Shown: positions 61,420 to 64,000 of the stretch, piece after piece
Position numbering within the stretch: the stretch's first letter is position 1
Layout of the letters: each line of letters opens with the position of its first letter
Assembly (NCBI RefSeq): GCF_004522235.1
Contig: NZ_SDLT01000002.1
Span: 1 to 64,000, forward strand
Direction of reading: 5' to 3'
Source of the DNA: Amycolatopsis nivea
GTDB lineage: Bacteria > Actinomycetota > Actinomycetes > Mycobacteriales > Pseudonocardiaceae
Length of the DNA stretch: 64,000 nucleotides
Made by a program: the position numbers and the translations under genes
The notes under the pieces: model-generated
The model's input: only the letters and a program-made list of their open reading frames with translations
Databases searched by the model: none
What the model was told of the DNA's origin: nothing

Positions 61420-61462
61420 GCCGAGAACAATACCGGACCCTCTTCGCGGCTTGCGGCGGGGT

Positions 61463-61903
61463 CTACTCGGCCCCCAGCCGCCGGTCCGCGAAGTACGCCT
61501 CGAGCAGGGCGGCGCAGTCGCTTTCGAGCACTCCGCCGTGAACTTCCGGCCGGTGGTTGAGGCGGCGGTCGCGCACGACGTCCCACAGCGACGACACCGC
61601 GCCCGTCTTGGGCTCCCAAGCCCCGAACACCAACCGCTCGACGCGGGCGAGCACGAGCGCGCCGGCGCACATCGTGCAGGGCTCCAGCGTGACCGCGAGC
61701 GTGCAGCCCTCCAGCCGCCAGCCGTCGCCGAACTCGCGGGCCGCCGCGCGCAGCGCGAGGATCTCCGCGTGCGCGGTGGGGTCAGCCAGCTCGACCCGCG
61801 CGTTGCGAGCCGCGGCCAGGGGGCGCCCGTCGGGGTCGAAGACGACCGCGCCGATGGGCACGTCGGCACCGGGGGCGCGAGCCGCGTCCAGCGCGGCCCG
61901 CAC
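61463..61903 (-). CDS. tadA: tRNA-specific adenosine deaminase
   Basis: 146 aa zinc deaminase. VPIGAVVFDPDGRP, the catalytic PTAHAEILAL with His and Glu, and PCTMCAGALV with two zinc Cys. Converts the wobble adenosine of tRNA-Arg(ACG) to inosine. GTG at 61903 is the most plausible start; a CTG at 61930 would add nine residues. It follows the associated protein gene closely, and a tRNA-Ser gene lies just downstream. Confidence 0.9.
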   Translation of the reverse strand: MRAALDAARAPGADVPIGAVVFDPDGRPLAAARNARVELADPTAHAEILALRAAAREFGDGWRLEGCTLAVTLEPCTMCAGALVLARVERLVFGAWEPKTGAVSSLWDVVRDRRLNHRPEVHGGVLESDCAALLEAYFADRRLGAE

Positions 61904-61926
61904 GGCTTCGGTGTCGTCCGGCCGTC

Positions 61927-62409
61927 TCAGAGCTGGTCCAGCAGTTTCGAGAACTCGGCCTCGAACCCGCACCGCTGGGCGATCATCTGGAGCTGTTCGT
62001 CCGGGTAGAGGTCGACCTCCCCGACGATCACCTCCAGCTCGCCGCCGGGCAGGCCGAGGTCGGCCAGGATCTCGAGGTCGCCCTCGGGCCAGACGGCGTC
62101 GTCGTCCTCGTCGGGCGGGTCGACGCGCAGGACGTCGAGGACGTCCGCCGCGATGTCGTAGTCGAGCGCCGCGGCGGCGTCCGACAGCAGCAGCGACGGA
62201 CCCCTCGGGCTCGGCCGGACGATCACGAAGAACTCGTCGTCGACGGCCAGCAGGCCGAACGCCGCCCCGGTCGACCGGAGCTTGCCCAGCTCGGTGATCG
62301 CCGCATCCAGTTCTGTGAGCGCCGAGGAATCGAGCGCACTGCACCGCCACCGACCGTCTTCACGGACCACAGCTATCGCGAAGCCCGTGACCGGCTCTTG
62401 CACCGCCAT
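61927..62409 (-). CDS. tRNA adenosine deaminase-associated protein
   Basis: 160 aa, acidic. GFAIAVVREDGRWRCSAL is followed by AFGLLAVDDEFFVIVRPSP and an Asp-rich loop (DPPDEDDDAVWPEGD). This family is found next to tadA across actinobacteria, in the manner of Rv3753c beside Rv3752c (from memory). ATG at 62409 preferred over the earlier frame start at 62448. Function not defined; probably a TadA partner. Confidence 0.85.
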   Translation of the reverse strand: MAVQEPVTGFAIAVVREDGRWRCSALDSSALTELDAAITELGKLRSTGAAFGLLAVDDEFFVIVRPSPRGPSLLLSDAAAALDYDIAADVLDVLRVDPPDEDDDAVWPEGDLEILADLGLPGGELEVIVGEVDLYPDEQLQMIAQRCGFEAEFSKLLDQL

Positions 62410-62485
62410 GCGCACACCGTATTCCGCCTCGCTGGCGAACGCACGCACGGTGCGCCCGAAGCGTGCGAGGTGCCACTATCGAGCC

Positions 62486-63715
62486 ATGACCGGACCCACC
62501 GACCTCCCCACCCTGCCCGGCAACCGGCACGCCGGGCTGCTCGACGCCGCGCGGCAGCTCCAGGACCGCACTGTCGAGCTTCGCCGCGCCGTGCACCGGC
62601 ATCCCGAACAGGGCTTGCAGCTGCCACGCACCCAGGCGGCGATCCGCACCGCACTGGCCGACCTGCCGATCGAACTCACCGACGGCCGCTCCACGACGTC
62701 GCTCACCGGCGTCCTGCGCGGCGCCCGTCCCGGCCCGGCCGTGCTGCTGCGGGCGGACATGGACGCGCTGCCGCTCACCGAGGACACCGGCCTGGAGTTC
62801 TCGTCCGAGATCGACGGTTCGATGCACGCCTGCGGCCACGACACGCACGTCGCGATGCTCGCCTCCGCGGCACGGCTGCTGTCTGAGCGGGTCGACGACC
62901 TGGCCGGCTCGGTCGTGTTCATGTTCCAGCCCGGCGAGGAAGGCCTCCACGGCGCGCGGCACATGATCCACGAGGGAGTGCTGGACGCGGCGGGCACGCG
63001 CGTCACGCGAGCCTTCGGCCTGCACACGATCGCCAACAGCCCGAGCGGCGTCCTGCAGGTCCGCGGCGGGCCGATGATGGCGTCGGCCGACACGTTCAGC
63101 GTCGAGGTCAACGGCCGCGGCGGCCACGGTTCCGCCCCGCACGACGCGATCGACCCCGTCCCCGCCGCGGCGGCGATGGTCAGCGCGATCCAGACGATGG
63201 TCACGCGCCGGATCAGCGTCTTCGACCCGGCGGTGGTCTCGGTGACCCGCATCCAGGCCGGGACGACGACGAACATCATCCCCGAGACGGCGGTGCTCGA
63301 GGGGACCATTCGCACCCTGTCGGAGTCGACGCGGTCCTTCATCCGCGAGGAACTGCCGAAGGTGTGCGAGGCGGTCGGAGCGGCCCACGGCTGCCGCGTG
63401 TCGGCCGGCGTTGACCCGGGCTACCCGACGACGGTCAACGACCCGGCAGTGGCGGCCGAGGTGTTGTCGCTGGGTGCGGAGGTGCTGGGCGAGGACAACG
63501 TCGAGGAGCTGACCACGCCGATCATGGGCGCGGAAGACTTCTCGTATGTCCTGCAACGGATTCCGGGCGCGTTCGCGTTCATCGGCGCCCGCGAGCCGGG
63601 AGCGGACCCGGCGACCACCGAGGACAACCACTCGAACCGGGTGAAGTTCCACGAACCGGCGATGGCCGCCGGGGTGGCCATGTACACGGCGTTCGCCTTG
63701 GACGCTCTGCGCTGA
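62486..63715 (+). CDS. M20-family amidohydrolase (HipO/IAA-amino acid hydrolase type)
   Basis: 409 aa. Metal and catalytic motifs: RADMDALPLTE, MHACGHDTHVAML, QPGEEGLHGARHMI, the dimerisation domain with GRGGHGSAPHDAIDPV and the final MGAEDFSYVL. Hydrolyses N-acyl amino acids such as hippurate or indole-acetyl amino acids. No signal peptide, so cytosolic. ATG at 62486, divergent from the tadA-associated gene. Confidence 0.9.
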   Translation: MTGPTDLPTLPGNRHAGLLDAARQLQDRTVELRRAVHRHPEQGLQLPRTQAAIRTALADLPIELTDGRSTTSLTGVLRGARPGPAVLLRADMDALPLTEDTGLEFSSEIDGSMHACGHDTHVAMLASAARLLSERVDDLAGSVVFMFQPGEEGLHGARHMIHEGVLDAAGTRVTRAFGLHTIANSPSGVLQVRGGPMMASADTFSVEVNGRGGHGSAPHDAIDPVPAAAAMVSAIQTMVTRRISVFDPAVVSVTRIQAGTTTNIIPETAVLEGTIRTLSESTRSFIREELPKVCEAVGAAHGCRVSAGVDPGYPTTVNDPAVAAEVLSLGAEVLGEDNVEELTTPIMGAEDFSYVLQRIPGAFAFIGAREPGADPATTEDNHSNRVKFHEPAMAAGVAMYTAFALDALR

Positions 63716-63722
63716 GGGTTTC

Positions 63723-63749
63723 GGCACGCCCCTTTCGCTGGGGCGTGCC
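63723..63749. terminator. Hairpin after the amidohydrolase gene
   Basis: Perfect 10-bp GC-rich stem (63723-63732 with 63740-63749), 7-base loop, starting eight bases after the stop. Serves the amidohydrolase and any gene arriving from the right. Confidence 0.75.
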
Positions 63750-63752
63750 GAC

Positions 63753-63959
63753 TCAGGCTGCTTGCGCGAGGAAGACGAACTCGCGTTCTGTCGGGGCTTG
63801 CCGGAACGTGTACGTGATGCGAAATGAGGCGAGCGGCAGCCGCACGTCAGTGACCTCGACTCGTTGCTCCGCCGACCCGACTCCCGCACCTCGCGGGTGC
63901 GCAGCGGCACGTTCCAGGTCCCCACGCGAGGTAATCCGGTCGTCGGCCAGCGGTACCTA
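63753..63959 (-). pseudogene. C-terminal fragment of an unknown protein
   Basis: Read on the minus strand, a frame ending at 63753 gives protein-like sequence (VRLPLASFRITYTFRQAP ... EFVFLAQAA). Going upstream the frame meets a TAG at about 63958-63960 without any ATG, GTG or TTG near enough, so it cannot start normally. It may be a decayed or frameshifted 3' end; the window edge limits the view. Weak. Confidence 0.25.
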
Positions 63960-64000
63960 GTTTTGCCAGGCCAGGCCGCCCTTCAGCACCGATCTAGGAC

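Noticed and set aside
1..64000. CRISPR arrays, insertion sequences, prophage or integrative element ends
   Set aside because: No regular spacer-repeat array, transposase, integrase or att-like direct repeat at either tRNA-Ser gene was found by eye.

Overview
The window is chromosomal DNA from a high-GC actinomycete. The evidence is very high GC at third codon positions, many GTG and TTG starts, start/stop overlaps of the ATGA and GTGA type, a conservon (cvn) operon, LGFP-repeat secreted proteins, and a gene order (recR-ybaB-amidase, then dnaX and the SRP RNA; tadA next to a tRNA-Ser) that recalls Mycobacterium and relatives. Protein style and the TetR proteins with an N-terminal zinc ribbon suggest Pseudonocardiaceae, probably Amycolatopsis or a close relative. 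The genus is inference. I see no insertion sequence, prophage or CRISPR array.

Layout. 57-5878: five-gene peptide ABC importer operon on the minus strand. 6304-13573: cell-surface glycan block (small kinase, DUF2304, two family-2 glycosyltransferases, DUF6541-type membrane protein, Wzx-like flippase, and a divergent UDP-GlcNAc 2-epimerase). 13564-22370: DNA maintenance genes (recR, ybaB, dnaX) and SRP RNA, interrupted by a peptidoglycan amidase and a secreted GH31 glycosidase. 22377-25618: conservon-type signalling operon without a cvnC gene. 25862-31544: dehydratase, GT39-type membrane glycosyltransferase, and a two-component system facing a membrane-anchored protein. 31545-31951: gene-free stretch with long perfect palindromes. 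31952-37200: small metabolic and regulatory genes, a decayed VOC gene, and a pair encoding a DHPS-like enzyme and a PLP lyase. 37397-40702: large secreted sugar dehydrogenase with PKD and eight LGFP repeats, some identical at DNA level. 40795-45602: L,D-transpeptidase, membrane protein, then a module of Ser/Thr kinase, HTH-methylase-TRD protein and PP2C phosphatase. 45666-48550: tRNA-Ser(GGA), DHA2 exporter with divergent TetR and a clear operator, SnoaL-like protein. 48922-52562: compact four-gene operon of two small helical proteins, a soluble FtsK/EccC-like ATPase and a coiled-coil protein. 52613-60909: secreted nuclease, CapA-like protein, hydrolase/TetR pair with two operators, TauD-type dioxygenase, a WXG100-like pair, and a methyltransferase. 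60919-64000: PH-like small protein, tRNA-Ser(CGA), tadA with its partner gene, and an M20 amidohydrolase.

The least explained parts are the FtsK/EccC-like operon (48922-52562), the kinase-methylase-phosphatase module (42122-45602) and the palindromic gene-free stretch (31594-31862). Coding calls rest on recognising protein families by eye; no database search was possible. Several start codons are ambiguous and are marked as such.
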